A stretch of 64,000 nt of DNA from Planococcus sp. SK3692 (lineage in GTDB: Bacteria > Bacillota > Bacilli > Bacillales_A > Planococcaceae): assembly GCF_028890485.2 (NCBI RefSeq), contig NZ_JARCHV010000001.1, positions 1,585,698-1,649,697 of the forward strand. Direction: 5' to 3'. A program made the translations under genes and the position numbers. The notes beneath the pieces are model-generated. The model worked only from the letters and a program-made list of their open reading frames with translations. It was not told the origin of the DNA and did no database searches. Shown here in pieces: positions 8,987 to 18,966 of this stretch; positions within the stretch are counted from its first letter, which is position 1; each line of letters begins with the position of its first letter.

Positions 8987-9256
8987 TTATCCGATAAACC
9001 GTGGAAGCTGCTCGAACAAATCGCGCGTATAATCCAGGAGCATCGTCAGCATCCAGGGGCCGAAAATGACGAGCGACAGAAAAACCGCCAGTATTTTCGG
9101 GATGAATGCCAGAGTTTGCTCCTGGATTTGGGTCATGGCCTGAAATACACTGACCAATAGCCCCACTCCCAGTGCGATGAGCAATAGCGGTGCTGATATG
9201 AGAATGATGAGATAAATGGATTGTTCTGCTAGTTTGATGACCATATCCGGCGTCAA
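8987..9256 (-). CDS. fliQ: Flagellar export channel protein FliQ
   Basis: An 89-residue protein with two membrane helices and the family core SVFQAMTQIQEQTLAFIPK. I use the TTG at 9256 as start: it is preceded by GAGAGGAAGA and gives exactly the usual FliQ length. An upstream ATG would add residues unlike the family that lie partly inside fliP. FliQ packs around FliP and FliR in the export channel. Confidence 0.93.
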   Translation of the reverse strand: MTPDMVIKLAEQSIYLIILISAPLLLIALGVGLLVSVFQAMTQIQEQTLAFIPKILAVFLSLVIFGPWMLTMLLDYTRDLFEQLPRFIG

Positions 9257-9273
9257 ATAAATTCTTCCTCTCG

Positions 9274-9957
9274 CTAAAAGCTGACAAGCAGCGATTCGAT
9301 GATTAAATACCATCCATCCACCAGGACGAACAATAAGATTTTAAAAGGCAGTGAAATCATGACCGGCGGCAACATCATCATCCCCATCGCCATCAAAGTC
9401 GATGCGACGACCATATCAATGATCAAAAACGGGATGAAGATGACAAAGCCGATCTGGAAAGCGGTCTTCAATTCACTGAGTGCGAATGCCGGGATCAGCG
9501 AGGTCAACGGAATGCCTTCGATGCCGTCCGGCTTTTCCAGTTCGGCGTATTTGAAGAACAACGCCAAATCTTTTTCACGCGTATGCTGCGCCATGAATTC
9601 CTTGATCGGCAAGATGGCGGCATCGAGCGCTTCTTCTTGGTTCAGTTCTTCGTCCAAATACGGCTGGAGCGCGGTATCATTCATTTCCGTCGCGACCGGC
9701 GCCATGATGAAAAAGGTTAAAAATAACGCCAATCCGACCAGCACCTGGTTCGGCGGCATCGATTGCGTCCCGAGCCCTGTCCTCACGAAACTCAAGACGA
9801 TGATGATGCGCGTGAAACTCGTCATCATGATCAGGATGCCCGGTGCGAGCGATAACACTGTCAGCATCAATAATAATTGCAAAGTCGTCGAGACATCTCC
9901 GGGATCGGTATTATCGAGTGAGATGCCGGGAATGACCAATAATAATTCTGTGATCAT
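9274..9957 (-). CDS. fliP: Flagellar export channel protein FliP
   Basis: A 227-residue protein with an N-terminal hydrophobic segment and the family blocks [36 protein letters not shown] and [20 protein letters not shown]. Five FliP subunits form the core of the export channel. The ATG overlaps the fliO stop (ATGA). Confidence 0.95.
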   Translation of the reverse strand: MITELLLVIPGISLDNTDPGDVSTTLQLLLMLTVLSLAPGILIMMTSFTRIIIVLSFVRTGLGTQSMPPNQVLVGLALFLTFFIMAPVATEMNDTALQPYLDEELNQEEALDAAILPIKEFMAQHTREKDLALFFKYAELEKPDGIEGIPLTSLIPAFALSELKTAFQIGFVIFIPFLIIDMVVASTLMAMGMMMLPPVMISLPFKILLFVLVDGWYLIIESLLVSF

Positions 9958-10562
9958 CGCTGGTCCTCCCCGTCATCCGTGCGCTTTTCGCCGAAAGACA
10001 AGCGCCGTTCTTTTTGCTTGTCCAAACTGCGGGCGAAGTATTGCTCGAAATTCGTGAATGGCGCTTTCGCTTTGCCACCGTTGCCGAACAACGCGGATGC
10101 AGCTGGACGCTGTTGATCCAAGTCTTGTTCCAAAGCGGCGATCTCCGCTTCTCCCGAAAATTCCTTGATGAGCGTCACTTCGTTGCCCACGCCAATCAAG
10201 TAAAATTGGCCTCCGACTTTGACCAGCTGCAGTGATTTGTTCTGGCCGAGCGGCGAGCCGCCCATCAACTGGACCGCACGCTGCGACTGCACCCCTTTTT
10301 GGCGCATGGCCAAAAATTTGATGAGCCCGTAAATCAATCCGGCGATCAGCAAGGTATAGAAAATCAATTGCCCGATGATCGCAGCGAAACTTTTCTCTTC
10401 GATCTCCGGCACCGCTTCCGCTTCTGCCGGTTCCGTTTCGCTTGCCGGGTCTTCTTTCAGCCAATCGGCTACATTTCCCGTATCCGCAGACGCCATTGCC
10501 GGTGCAGCAAACCAAAGGGCAGCGAGCGTTATAAGTAGTAAAATCCATTGTCTGTAATTCAC
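9954..10562 (-). CDS. fliO: Flagellar biosynthesis protein FliO (FliZ in B. subtilis)
   Basis: The 202-residue protein has a signal peptide ([21 protein letters not shown]), an acidic Glu/Ala-rich stretch outside the membrane, one membrane segment near residues 60-80 ([19 protein letters not shown]), and a cytoplasmic FliO domain ([18 protein letters not shown]). FliO assists assembly of the FliP ring. The start is a GTG with an AAGGAG site about 10 nt upstream. In B. subtilis cheY lies between fliY and this gene; here it is missing. Confidence 0.9.
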   Translation of the reverse strand: MNYRQWILLLITLAALWFAAPAMASADTGNVADWLKEDPASETEPAEAEAVPEIEEKSFAAIIGQLIFYTLLIAGLIYGLIKFLAMRQKGVQSQRAVQLMGGSPLGQNKSLQLVKVGGQFYLIGVGNEVTLIKEFSGEAEIAALEQDLDQQRPAASALFGNGGKAKAPFTNFEQYFARSLDKQKERRLSFGEKRTDDGEDQR

Positions 10563-10587
10563 ACTTGCCGTACTCCTTCGCCTTGCA

Positions 10588-11634
10588 TCAACGCAATTTG
10601 GAAATGCGCTCTGCCGTACTTAAAATATCGGTGACCCGCACGCCGAAGTTTTCGTCGATGACGACCACTTCGCCGACAGCGATCAGTTTGTTGTTGATAA
10701 GGATGTCCACCGGCTCTCCTGCCAGTTTGTCGAGTTCGACAATCGACCCTTGCGACATCTCGAGGATTTCCTTGACCATCCGCTTCGTCCGGCCAAGTTC
10801 CACCGTCACTTGCAGCGGAATGTCCAAGAGCATGTCGAGGTTGTTCGGCGCCGATTGTTCGGCAGCGATTTCGTCAAAGCTCGAGAATTGGACGGACTGG
10901 ACGTTCGGCCCGTTAGCATTCGCCGGCTGTGAAGTTTTTTCTGGTTGTTGCTGTTCATTTGATGACATATCCTGTGTCTCCTTCGTTTCTTCCGCTTGCT
11001 CGCATCCTGCCAGCTCTTCGGCCAATTCTCGGCACGGCCCGGCTGGCAAATACATGCGGAACGCTACATTTTGGCGGTCGCCGACAGTCAGCGTAAACAG
11101 CGCTTCAGCAAACCATTGCTCTTTCGTGAAATGAGTGAACGGAAACTTCTGACCTGCCTCCAGAATGTCCATGCCCGATAAGGAATAGCCGATCTCTTGG
11201 CCGCTCACCATCGACAAAGCTGCCGCTGATGATCCGAACAGGCGCATGAGCATATCCTGGACTGCCGCAAACAGCTTATCGCTGTCTGTTTCATCTGACA
11301 GCTCCGAAGCCACCGCATCCGCCTCTGCTTGGTCGAGCGTGACGATTTGCGGCATTTTCAACAAGCCGCTATATTCACCGAGCGCAACGTAGACCGGCGT
11401 CTCGGTTTCAGCAAACAGCTCATCCTTGCTCTTTACGCTCCAAACCGGCCCTTTGATGGCTGCCGTTTCCGGAAACAGTGGGTCGCGAAGGGCAGCGGTG
11501 CCGCCGAACGCTGTACAGAACAACTCTTTCAAGACACCCAGTTCATGATTGCCCAACACTTCCTGCGGGACCGTGCTATCCGCCTTGTTCAGCAATCCTT
11601 TCATCTCTTCAGGTGATAAACGCTCATCCTTCAT
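10588..11634 (-). CDS. fliY: Flagellar motor switch protein FliY/FliN with degenerate CheC-like domain
   Basis: A 348-residue protein. The N-terminal peptide [12 protein letters not shown] resembles the CheY-binding motif LSQxEIDALL. A CheC-like middle domain follows, then a Gln/Asn-rich linker (near residues 225-245) and a C-terminal FliN domain ([22 protein letters not shown]). In active CheC/FliY phosphatases each half carries an E-x2-N motif. Here the first site reads ELFC and the second DMLM, so both Asn residues are missing. The phosphatase is therefore probably inactive, leaving the FliN structural role in the C ring. It overlaps fliM by 11 nt. Confidence 0.9.
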   Translation of the reverse strand: MKDERLSPEEMKGLLNKADSTVPQEVLGNHELGVLKELFCTAFGGTAALRDPLFPETAAIKGPVWSVKSKDELFAETETPVYVALGEYSGLLKMPQIVTLDQAEADAVASELSDETDSDKLFAAVQDMLMRLFGSSAAALSMVSGQEIGYSLSGMDILEAGQKFPFTHFTKEQWFAEALFTLTVGDRQNVAFRMYLPAGPCRELAEELAGCEQAEETKETQDMSSNEQQQPEKTSQPANANGPNVQSVQFSSFDEIAAEQSAPNNLDMLLDIPLQVTVELGRTKRMVKEILEMSQGSIVELDKLAGEPVDILINNKLIAVGEVVVIDENFGVRVTDILSTAERISKLR

Positions 11635-12568
11635 CGCAAACTTCTCCTTCCCCGCATAGCCCCGTGATTTGTACCGCTAGACGGCCTTTTGAAATACCCG
11701 GCTGTGCAAGGAATTTCTGTTTCTGGTCGATGTATAGCTTGACTGGGGTATCGATCGCTTCATCCAAACGGAGAATATCGCCCTTTTTCAAGTCCAGAAA
11801 GTCTTTGATATCGACAGTCACTTCGCCTAATACTGCCGCAACGTCCATTTTCGTTGCTTGAAGGCGCTTTTCGAGTACTTCCACTTCCTGATGCTCGACC
11901 GCTTTTTTCTGGCTTGCGAGCCAGTGGCGTGCGGATAATTTCGGCAAGACCTGTTCTAGCACCAAGTGCGGCAGGCATAATTGAATTTCGCCTTCCGTTT
12001 CGCCAATCTTTGCCTGCAATTTCACGATGATGACGGTTTCGTTCGGCGAAGCCATCGGCAAAAACTGCGGATTCACTTCCACTTCCTTTAATTCGGGCGT
12101 TAGCTCAATAACCGATGTCCAGGCTTCTTGAAAGCAACCAAGAGACTGGGCAAAGATCCGGTTGATAACACTGATTTCAATCTCAGTCAGATCACTCGGT
12201 CTCTGCACCACATTTCCTTGCCCGCCGAGCAAGCGGTCGAACATGACGTACGCCACTTCCGGCGAAAATTTCATTACCATGCTGCCGTTAAGCGGAGGCG
12301 CTTCAAATACGCCGAGAATCGACTTTTTCTCAATATTCTCGAGGAAATCTGTATAAGCCACTTGCTCCACTTTTTCAGCGGTAATTTGCACATAGGTACG
12401 CAGTTGTGTCGAAAAATAGGAAGTCAACAGACGCGCAAAATTCTCATGGATGCGGGATAGTGTCCGAATCTGGTCTTGTGAAAATCGCAAGGCCTTCTTG
12501 AAATCATAGGTATGAATTTTCTTGCTGTTCAAGGCTTCTCTATTGATGCCTGAAAAATTTGTTTCCAT
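11624..12568 (-). CDS. fliM: Flagellar motor switch protein FliM lacking the CheY-binding N-terminus
   Basis: A 314-residue protein with the CheC-like middle domain ([32 protein letters not shown]) and a C-terminal FliN-like domain. Typical FliM proteins start with LSQxEIDALL followed by about 20 linker residues. Here the N-terminus is [19 protein letters not shown], about 20 residues shorter than in B. subtilis, with at most a faint remnant of the motif. The ATG at 12568 has a well placed AAGGAGA site, so the short form is probably real. FliM links FliG to FliY/FliN in the C ring. Confidence 0.93.
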   Translation of the reverse strand: METNFSGINREALNSKKIHTYDFKKALRFSQDQIRTLSRIHENFARLLTSYFSTQLRTYVQITAEKVEQVAYTDFLENIEKKSILGVFEAPPLNGSMVMKFSPEVAYVMFDRLLGGQGNVVQRPSDLTEIEISVINRIFAQSLGCFQEAWTSVIELTPELKEVEVNPQFLPMASPNETVIIVKLQAKIGETEGEIQLCLPHLVLEQVLPKLSARHWLASQKKAVEHQEVEVLEKRLQATKMDVAAVLGEVTVDIKDFLDLKKGDILRLDEAIDTPVKLYIDQKQKFLAQPGISKGRLAVQITGLCGEGEVCDEG

Positions 12569-12579
12569 ACTGACTCTCC

Positions 12580-12795
12580 TTACTCTTCCATGGGTGCATC
12601 GTGCAATTTCGGCAGAATGTTGATGTCACGGTAATAAGCCGAGACTGAGTCAACCACTGTCTGTACTGGCTCCAACACATGCACTTTTCTTCCGGTAGTA
12701 AGCGTAACAACCGTGTCCGGCATGGCTTCAATACGCTCAATATAAACCGCATTCAAGACAATTTCAGAACGGTTCAGCCTTGTTAAGCGAATCAT
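12580..12795 (-). CDS. swrD: FlbD/SwrD family flagellar protein
   Basis: A 71-residue protein with the FlbD family pattern: MIRLTRLN at the start, LNAVYIERIEAMPDTVVTLTTG in the middle. In B. subtilis SwrD supports motor torque. It lies between flgE and fliM. In B. subtilis fliL follows swrD; here fliL is absent at this place and lies behind motB. Confidence 0.88.
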   Translation of the reverse strand: MIRLTRLNRSEIVLNAVYIERIEAMPDTVVTLTTGRKVHVLEPVQTVVDSVSAYYRDINILPKLHDAPMEE

Positions 12796-12823
12796 TGCGC
12801 ATCACTCCGTTCGGCTGGTTTTA

Positions 12824-13606
12824 TCATCGTTTCAAGTTCACGACTTCCTGAAGCAGTTCATCTGAAGTCGTGATGGTCCGTGAATTCGCTTGGAAACCAC
12901 GCTGTGCGATGATCATTTCCGTAAACTCTTCCGTAAGGTCAACGTTGGACATTTCGAGCATTCCAGAACCAATTTCTGTGCCCGCTTGTGCAGCATTTTC
13001 TATTACCAGGCCACCAGGGCTTGCGATATTGGTCATTTCATACAAAGAACCGCCAAACTTGCGCAGGCCAGCTGGATTTTCAGGAGTGGCGATGCCGATA
13101 TTCGCTGCGACTTCCTCTGTGCCATCCGCTTGCTTTCCAATGACTTCACCTAGACGGTTGATTGTGTAAGAATCGTAGCCGCTGATATTGATTGGCTGTC
13201 CATCATCGCCCAATACGTTATAGCCTTGAGCCGTGACCAAGTTGCCATCAGCCGTAACCGTGAAATTACCCGCGCGCGTTAAATATTGCCCTTCAGCGCC
13301 AGGTGCTTCCGGATCTTGCACGACAAAGAATCCGTCGCCCATAATCGTTAAGTCGGTTCCGACGCCTGTCGACATCGCTGACCCGGCGTTGTGATTGACG
13401 TTCAAAGAAGCGCTAGTTGAACCAAGGCCAACTTGCATCGGATTAGCCCCGCTATTGGACATATTTTGGCTCAATAGATCTTGGAACGTGATCGTGCTTT
13501 TCTTGAATCCAACCGTATTGACGTTGGAAATATTGTTCCCGATAACATCTAATTTCACCTGGAAGTTTTTCATGCCGGAAATCCCGGAGTACATAGAACG
13601 CAACAT
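12824..13606 (-). CDS. flgE: Flagellar hook protein FlgE
   Basis: A 260-residue rod/hook-family protein: N-terminal MLRSMYSGISGMKNFQVKLD with NNISNVNTVGFKKS, central FlgE/F/G domain, and C-terminal heptad helix ending LLQEVVNLKR. Its place between flgD and swrD and its length match B. subtilis FlgE. It polymerises into the hook. Confidence 0.93.
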   Translation of the reverse strand: MLRSMYSGISGMKNFQVKLDVIGNNISNVNTVGFKKSTITFQDLLSQNMSNSGANPMQVGLGSTSASLNVNHNAGSAMSTGVGTDLTIMGDGFFVVQDPEAPGAEGQYLTRAGNFTVTADGNLVTAQGYNVLGDDGQPINISGYDSYTINRLGEVIGKQADGTEEVAANIGIATPENPAGLRKFGGSLYEMTNIASPGGLVIENAAQAGTEIGSGMLEMSNVDLTEEFTEMIIAQRGFQANSRTITTSDELLQEVVNLKR

Positions 13607-13637
13607 TTTTCATTTCCCCTTTCAGCTGGCTGCAAGT

Positions 13638-14096
13638 TTAGGCTTGCTCGGCCGCCTGTTCGTTTTTGATTTCGTCTTGCTGTTCAATCCGTTCAATAGC
13701 CGACAATGGAATTTTCGTTTCTCCGTCTGCCAGCTCGACCATGATCTCGCCGTTCTTCATCGTGACCGCTTTGACAATGCCGGTGCCAGCTTGTTCATTG
13801 GCCGACCAGCTGATTTCGGTCCCGAGCAAATGGGCAGAACCCGCAAGCGATGCGCTTCCGCCTTCGCCGGCGTATCCTGTCATCGTCTTGTTCAATTGCG
13901 TCAATTGCTCGAGGCTGCTGAACTGCGCCATCTGTCCAATGAATTCCGCATCTTTTTGCGGTTCCATAGGGTCCTGGTATTTCAGCTGGGCGATCAGGAT
14001 TTTCAGGAACGCATCTTGACCGAGTGCATCCGGCTTTGTTTTTTCTGCAGCTGCCGCCGGTTGGTTCGCCGCCGTCGTTGCTGTGGTGATATTCAT
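13638..14096 (-). CDS. flgD: Hook capping protein FlgD
   Basis: A 152-residue protein with the FlgD signature [20 protein letters not shown] and [14 protein letters not shown] in the N-terminal half, followed by a short Tudor-like half. FlgD caps the growing hook. It lies between fliK and flgE. Confidence 0.93.
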   Translation of the reverse strand: MNITTATTAANQPAAAAEKTKPDALGQDAFLKILIAQLKYQDPMEPQKDAEFIGQMAQFSSLEQLTQLNKTMTGYAGEGGSASLAGSAHLLGTEISWSANEQAGTGIVKAVTMKNGEIMVELADGETKIPLSAIERIEQQDEIKNEQAAEQA

Positions 14097-14113
14097 CCAA
14101 TCAGTCCCCTTTG

Positions 14114-15397
14114 TTAAACGGTGTAATTCACTTGGCCATTCGTTGAAACAGCTCCATGCTGGCGCCTCTGCGGTATAGCGGCATCATCCGAAACGGGTTC
14201 TCCACCGCTTCCGCCGCGTGAGCCAGCGCTATTTCCAGACGCATCTGCGAAAGGCGATTCCCGCTGCCGTTCATGCTGCTGGAATTCGGATGAACTGCTC
14301 TCTTCCCGCACTTCCAAACGATCGATCTCCACGCCTTGCTGAGTCAGCGACACGCGCAATTGATTTAATTGAAATTCGACTGCTTCTTTCGCTGCGCCGT
14401 GGCTCGCGATGATTTGCGCGCTCACTTTGCCGCCTGCTGCGCTCACCAAAATCTCCAGATGACCGAGATGCTCAGGGAAAATATTGATGCGCAAGCGCGT
14501 TTCATTTCCGCCTGCAGTTAAGCGGGCCGGTGAGCTGATCCATTCCGCGAGTGTTTCCGACAGTTTTTGCACCGGCACTTGCCGGGCCGGAACATCCACT
14601 GGCTTTTGTTCAGCAAGTGCTGACGTTAGCGCTGCAGTTTGTACTTGCCCATCTGTTTTCACCGGAGCGGCGGCTTGAACCGCCTCTGCTTTTGGAACCG
14701 CTTCGCCTTCTACAGGCACTGCTTTCGCTTCAGTCAATTGCTGTTCAATTGCGCTATTAGCTGGAGCGCTCTCCTTCGACAGTGCATGAAGCCAGGCGGC
14801 AGGCGTCTGCGCAAACGGCAGGCGCGCTTCTGGTTTGATAGGTGCAAGTTCTTTCAATAGCAGCAATTTTTCTGAAGGCGGCGTTTCTTCTTTCAGCTGC
14901 GCAGCCAACTCGAGGAGCGGGCGCAGCGCTTCTTCCGGCGCCGCTTCAGCCGAGGCAATTTCTTTTTCGGCGACCCCCGAAAATTCGGCGGGCTGTGCGA
15001 ATTCTTTAGCAGTCAGCAATAAGGATTTTATTTGTTTTACCAGTGCAGCTAGTTCACCCTGCAGCTCTTCGTCGGAACTAAAGGCTTCGACCGCTTGTTG
15101 CAACTGTTCCCCATTGACATCTGCGAGCAATTGGAACACCGCGTATTGCAAAGCTTGCTGTTCCTCGGTCAATTGCTCTGTAGGCATGCCTGATAATTGC
15201 TCGAGGAGTGCGATGAGTTCTTTCATTGGCAACGCGTCCGGTGCCGTTTCAGATTCCGTTTGCGGCTGCGCCGGATCTGCCGACAGCGCCATGAGCAATT
15301 GCCCAAACTGTCCAGTCGGCTCGCTGCTTGCTTGCGTTTTCACAGCAGCTGCGGGTACCGCGGGCCGGCCGGTTAATGCAGACACCAGTGCGTTCAC
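14114..15397 (-). CDS. fliK: Flagellar hook-length control protein FliK
   Basis: A 427-residue protein with a long low-complexity Ala/Glu/Pro/Gln N-terminal region, as expected of the molecular ruler, and a C-terminal hook-length control domain ([20 protein letters not shown]). The start is a GTG overlapping the fliJ stop by 4 nt. YlxF, which lies between fliJ and fliK in B. subtilis, is missing here. Confidence 0.88.
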   Translation of the reverse strand: MNALVSALTGRPAVPAAAVKTQASSEPTGQFGQLLMALSADPAQPQTESETAPDALPMKELIALLEQLSGMPTEQLTEEQQALQYAVFQLLADVNGEQLQQAVEAFSSDEELQGELAALVKQIKSLLLTAKEFAQPAEFSGVAEKEIASAEAAPEEALRPLLELAAQLKEETPPSEKLLLLKELAPIKPEARLPFAQTPAAWLHALSKESAPANSAIEQQLTEAKAVPVEGEAVPKAEAVQAAAPVKTDGQVQTAALTSALAEQKPVDVPARQVPVQKLSETLAEWISSPARLTAGGNETRLRINIFPEHLGHLEILVSAAGGKVSAQIIASHGAAKEAVEFQLNQLRVSLTQQGVEIDRLEVREESSSSEFQQHERQRESPFADASGNSAGSRGGSGGEPVSDDAAIPQRRQHGAVSTNGQVNYTV

Positions 15398-15855
15398 TGT
15401 GCGTCACCGGTTCTGCCAAGGCGATAATAGCGGCTGCCAGCCAGGTCATCGAAAAAGCTCTGCTCTGCCGCTTGATGTTCTTTCTGATGGGCGGCGTAGT
15501 TCTGCTCTTTTAAATTGCCCCAGGTTTTTTCTTCACGTGCTTTTTCTTTCAAGGCATCTTGGCTTCTTGAGACATTGCGTTCGTGGTTCGCGACTTCTCG
15601 GTTCGCCATGAACGACTGCTCATAGAGCTGGTGGATGTATTCTTCGAGCATGCGCAGCTCGGAAATCGGGATGCCTTTTCGTTCTTTTGCATTTTTCATT
15701 TCTTCCGCTTGGGTAATCTTGCTGTGCAACACTTCACTCTGTTCGCGGACGGCTTGTTCTTTTTTCAGCGCTTCGGCCATTTCCGCTTGCGCCAGCTGTG
15801 TTTCGTTTTCTTTCAGTTCGAGAATTTTCTGGAACCGGAAATTGAATCGTGTCAC
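15394..15855 (-). CDS. fliJ: Flagellar export chaperone FliJ
   Basis: A 153-residue, almost fully coiled-coil protein (MTRFNFRFQKILELKENET...), the expected form of FliJ, which activates the FliI ATPase in the export apparatus. The GTG start overlaps the fliI stop. Confidence 0.9.
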   Translation of the reverse strand: MTRFNFRFQKILELKENETQLAQAEMAEALKKEQAVREQSEVLHSKITQAEEMKNAKERKGIPISELRMLEEYIHQLYEQSFMANREVANHERNVSRSQDALKEKAREEKTWGNLKEQNYAAHQKEHQAAEQSFFDDLAGSRYYRLGRTGDAQ

Positions 15856-17177
15856 GTTTCAGCACCTCCAAATTGTCGTGCGAGCCGTTCGACGCTTTCC
15901 GTCAATTCGGCCTTCTCGTATATATCTTGTTGTAAATATTCGCGAATCAACGGATACGCGCGGATCGCTTCATCGATTTCTTTATTAGCGCCGCTTTTAT
16001 AGGCACCGATATTGATCAAGTCTTCCGCGGAATCGTGGGCTGCGAGCAAGCGTTTCAATTCAGTCGCGGCTTGTTTGTGGTCGCGCGTCGTCACTTCATT
16101 CATGACGCGGCTTACGCTGGCCATGATATTGATTGCCGGGAATTGTCCTTTTTGCGCGAGCTTGCGGTCAAGGACGATGTGGCCGTCCAAGATGCCGCGC
16201 ACTGCATCGGCGATCGGTTCGTTCATATCATCGCCATCGACCAAGACGGTGTAGAATGCCGTAATCGATCCCTTAGACGAGGTGCCGGAGCGCTCGAGTA
16301 AACGTGGCAATAACGCGAAGACGCTCGGCGTATAGCCTTTACTGGTCGGCGGTTCACCGACTGCCAGTCCCACTTCGCGCTGCGCCATCGCAAAACGCGT
16401 TACAGAATCCATCATCAACATGACGTTTTTTCCTTGGTCGCGGAAATATTCCGCAATCGCGGTTGCCGTTAGCGCCCCTTTAATGCGCTGCATCGGCGTC
16501 TGGTCAGACGTCGCAGCGACCACGACCGAATTTTTCAAGCCTTCTGGCCCGAGATCGCGTTCGATAAAATCACGCACTTCGCGGCCACGCTCGCCGATCA
16601 GCGCGATGACGTTGACATCGGCTTCGGTGTTGCGGGCGATCATGCCCATGAGCGTGCTTTTGCCGACGCCGCTTCCGGCGAATACGCCGATGCGCTGGCC
16701 TTGCCCGACCGTCAGTAGGCCGTCGATCGCTCGCACTCCGACTTCTAAGGGCTTATCGATACGCGGACGTTTCAGCGGGTTCGGCGGGATGTTCGTCGTG
16801 GAATATTTTTTCAAGCCTTTCGGCAGTTTATTGTCATCCAATGGCTTACCCGTGCCATCGAGGATTTTCCCGAGTATGGCCGGGCCGACGCGGATCTGCA
16901 ATGGCACGCCTGTTGCCACGACAAGGCAGCCTGGACCGACTTGCGCCAAATCACGCAACGGCATGAGCATGATTTTGTTTTCTTTAAAGCCGACGACTTC
17001 CGCCTCGATTGGCGGGTCAAAACGGCTTGGATACAATAAACACAACTCGCCGAGCTTGGCATTTGGGCCTTGCGCTTCGATCGTCAAGCCAATCACTTGG
17101 ACGACTTTTCCGTGTTTTCTCACCGGCTCGATTTCTTCCAACAGCGTCAAATACTCACTATCTATCAGCTTCATCAT
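15852..17177 (-). CDS. fliI: Flagellum-specific export ATPase FliI
   Basis: A 441-residue F1-type ATPase. Walker A is GVFAGSGVGKSTLM (about residue 165), Walker B is VMLMMDSVTRFAMA, and the family segment GEPPTSKGYTPSVFALLPRL is present. I choose the ATG at 17177 preceded by GAGGAG; the frame upstream lies inside fliH. It overlaps fliH by 20 nt. Confidence 0.95.
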   Translation of the reverse strand: MMKLIDSEYLTLLEEIEPVRKHGKVVQVIGLTIEAQGPNAKLGELCLLYPSRFDPPIEAEVVGFKENKIMLMPLRDLAQVGPGCLVVATGVPLQIRVGPAILGKILDGTGKPLDDNKLPKGLKKYSTTNIPPNPLKRPRIDKPLEVGVRAIDGLLTVGQGQRIGVFAGSGVGKSTLMGMIARNTEADVNVIALIGERGREVRDFIERDLGPEGLKNSVVVAATSDQTPMQRIKGALTATAIAEYFRDQGKNVMLMMDSVTRFAMAQREVGLAVGEPPTSKGYTPSVFALLPRLLERSGTSSKGSITAFYTVLVDGDDMNEPIADAVRGILDGHIVLDRKLAQKGQFPAINIMASVSRVMNEVTTRDHKQAATELKRLLAAHDSAEDLINIGAYKSGANKEIDEAIRAYPLIREYLQQDIYEKAELTESVERLARQFGGAET

Positions 17178-17946
17178 TGGATTTCTCCTCACAATAAACG
17201 AGCAATTGCTTTTTGATTTCGTTCAGCTGGCTATCCAATGTCGCATCAAACGAACCGTTTTTCGTATGGATGGTGCACCCCGAAGGCGCTTGCCCTGCGA
17301 CTGGCATCAGCTTAAGTTCGGCGCCTGCCCGGATATAGCTTTTCAACTCGTCTTCAAAAGGCAACATTGCCGGATAATCTTCAAGTGCTACGTGAATGGC
17401 GACTTCTTCCGAATCGTCCACTTGCCTCAGCGCGTGGCGGATAATCGACAAGAGCTGCACATCGTCTTGCATCAATTCATTACGGATGATTTTCCGCGCG
17501 ATTTCGGTGCTGAGCGATAGCAAAAACGGTTCCGATTCACGGATAATGCGGCGTTGTTCTTCGTATGCCGCAGCGATTAAGCTTTCCATCAGCTCGCGCT
17601 TTTGGAGAAAATCTGCTTCCGCTTGGGCGAGCCCTTGGGTGAAGCCTTCTTGAAAACCGGCCTCCGCCGCAGCTTGCGCCTGTTGCTCCGCTTGTTCTAG
17701 CGCTTGCTGCTGTTGAGTTTTGCGCCACTCGGCCAGTTCCGCGTGTGCTTGTTGCTGTTCTTCGGCCAATTGTTTTCTCAGCGTATCCAATTGCTGCTCC
17801 AACCCGCTGACTTCCTCTTTTAAACGTACACCGTACTGTTCGATGTCTGACTCCGCTTGTGCTTCGAACGGCCGGCGGGTTTCCACTTTACGCAATCCGA
17901 TGATTTTCGTGCCGCTTTGTTCGGTGCTACGGATGATGTTAGACAA
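17158..17946 (-). CDS. fliH: Flagellar assembly protein FliH
   Basis: A 262-residue protein with a long Glu/Gln/Ala coiled coil (residues 40-110) and a C-terminal FliH/V-ATPase E-subunit-like domain (FLLSLSTEIARKIIRNEL, SGCTIHTKNGSFDATLDSQL). It binds and regulates FliI. The start is a TTG overlapping the end of fliG by 8 nt. Confidence 0.9.
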   Translation of the reverse strand: MSNIIRSTEQSGTKIIGLRKVETRRPFEAQAESDIEQYGVRLKEEVSGLEQQLDTLRKQLAEEQQQAHAELAEWRKTQQQQALEQAEQQAQAAAEAGFQEGFTQGLAQAEADFLQKRELMESLIAAAYEEQRRIIRESEPFLLSLSTEIARKIIRNELMQDDVQLLSIIRHALRQVDDSEEVAIHVALEDYPAMLPFEDELKSYIRAGAELKLMPVAGQAPSGCTIHTKNGSFDATLDSQLNEIKKQLLVYCEEKSNDEADR

Positions 17947-18955
17947 TCAGTTCATCTCCCTCTTCCCGGGAAACGGTGATTTCTCCCTCTTCTTCAAGCT
18001 TGCGGATCAACGCGACGATTTCTGTCTGCGCGTTTTCTACATCCTTCAGTTTTACAGGACCCATCACTTCGATCTCTTCCCGGATCAATTCCGAACGTCT
18101 TGAAGACATGTTTCTGAATATGCTTTCTTTGACTTCATCACTGGCTGCTTTCAATGCCAGGCTCAATTCCACATCGCTCACTTCGCGAATGACTCGCTGG
18201 ATCGAACGCACATCCAATTTGACCAGGTCTTCGAAGACAAACATGAGTTTTTTGATCTCCGCGACAAGCTCTGGGCTGCCGCTTTCGAGTTCAGACAAAA
18301 TGGCTTTTTCAGTGCTGCGGTCGACTTGGTTCAGGACGCGGACAATCGCTTCCACCCCGCCGGTTACAGCGTAGTCTTGAACGCCGTTGACAGAGGATAA
18401 TTTCCGCTCCAAAATTTGTTCCACTTGTTGAATGACATCAGGTGACGTACTTTCCATTAACGCGATGCGCTTGGCAACTTCTGCCCGCTGCTCAACTGGC
18501 AACTGCGATAGGATCTGCGAAGATTGCTTTGGATCCAGATAAGACAAGACCAATGCAATCGTCTGTGCCTGTTCGTTCTGCAGCACGGTCACAAGCCGGG
18601 CCGGATCCAAACGCCTCGCGAAATTGAACGGCTTGACTTGCAGCCGGTTTGACAAGCGGCCGATCGTGTCGATGGCCTTTTCTTTGCCGAGTGCTTTTTC
18701 GAGCACTTCCCGTGCATAGCTAAGCCCGCCTTCGTTCATATAATCCTGCGCCAGGACCATTTCGTAAAATTCATTGATCACTTTTTCTGTCTGGCTGTTC
18801 TTCAACTGGCGCACATTGGAAATTTCCATCGTCAATTGGTCGATTTCCCTTTCCGATAAGCGCTTGAATACTTCGACGGAAACGTCTGGGCCCATACCCA
18901 CAAGCAATACAGCGACTTTTTGAATTCCCGTCAACTCTTTAATGCGTTCTACCAT
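17939..18955 (-). CDS. fliG: Flagellar motor switch protein FliG
   Basis: A 338-residue protein with the N-terminal FliF-binding domain, the middle armadillo domain (RLDPARLVTVLQNEQAQTIA) and the C-terminal torque domain (MFVFEDLVKLDVRSIQRVI) carrying the charged residues that meet MotA. No defects are visible, so the motor should turn even if chemotactic switching is lost. Confidence 0.95.
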   Translation of the reverse strand: MVERIKELTGIQKVAVLLVGMGPDVSVEVFKRLSEREIDQLTMEISNVRQLKNSQTEKVINEFYEMVLAQDYMNEGGLSYAREVLEKALGKEKAIDTIGRLSNRLQVKPFNFARRLDPARLVTVLQNEQAQTIALVLSYLDPKQSSQILSQLPVEQRAEVAKRIALMESTSPDVIQQVEQILERKLSSVNGVQDYAVTGGVEAIVRVLNQVDRSTEKAILSELESGSPELVAEIKKLMFVFEDLVKLDVRSIQRVIREVSDVELSLALKAASDEVKESIFRNMSSRRSELIREEIEVMGPVKLKDVENAQTEIVALIRKLEEEGEITVSREEGDELIV

Positions 18956-18966
18956 TCAATTCTCCC

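Noticed and set aside
10562-10588. A hidden or shortened cheY between fliY and fliO
   Set aside because: Only 25 nt separate the two genes, so there is no room for one.
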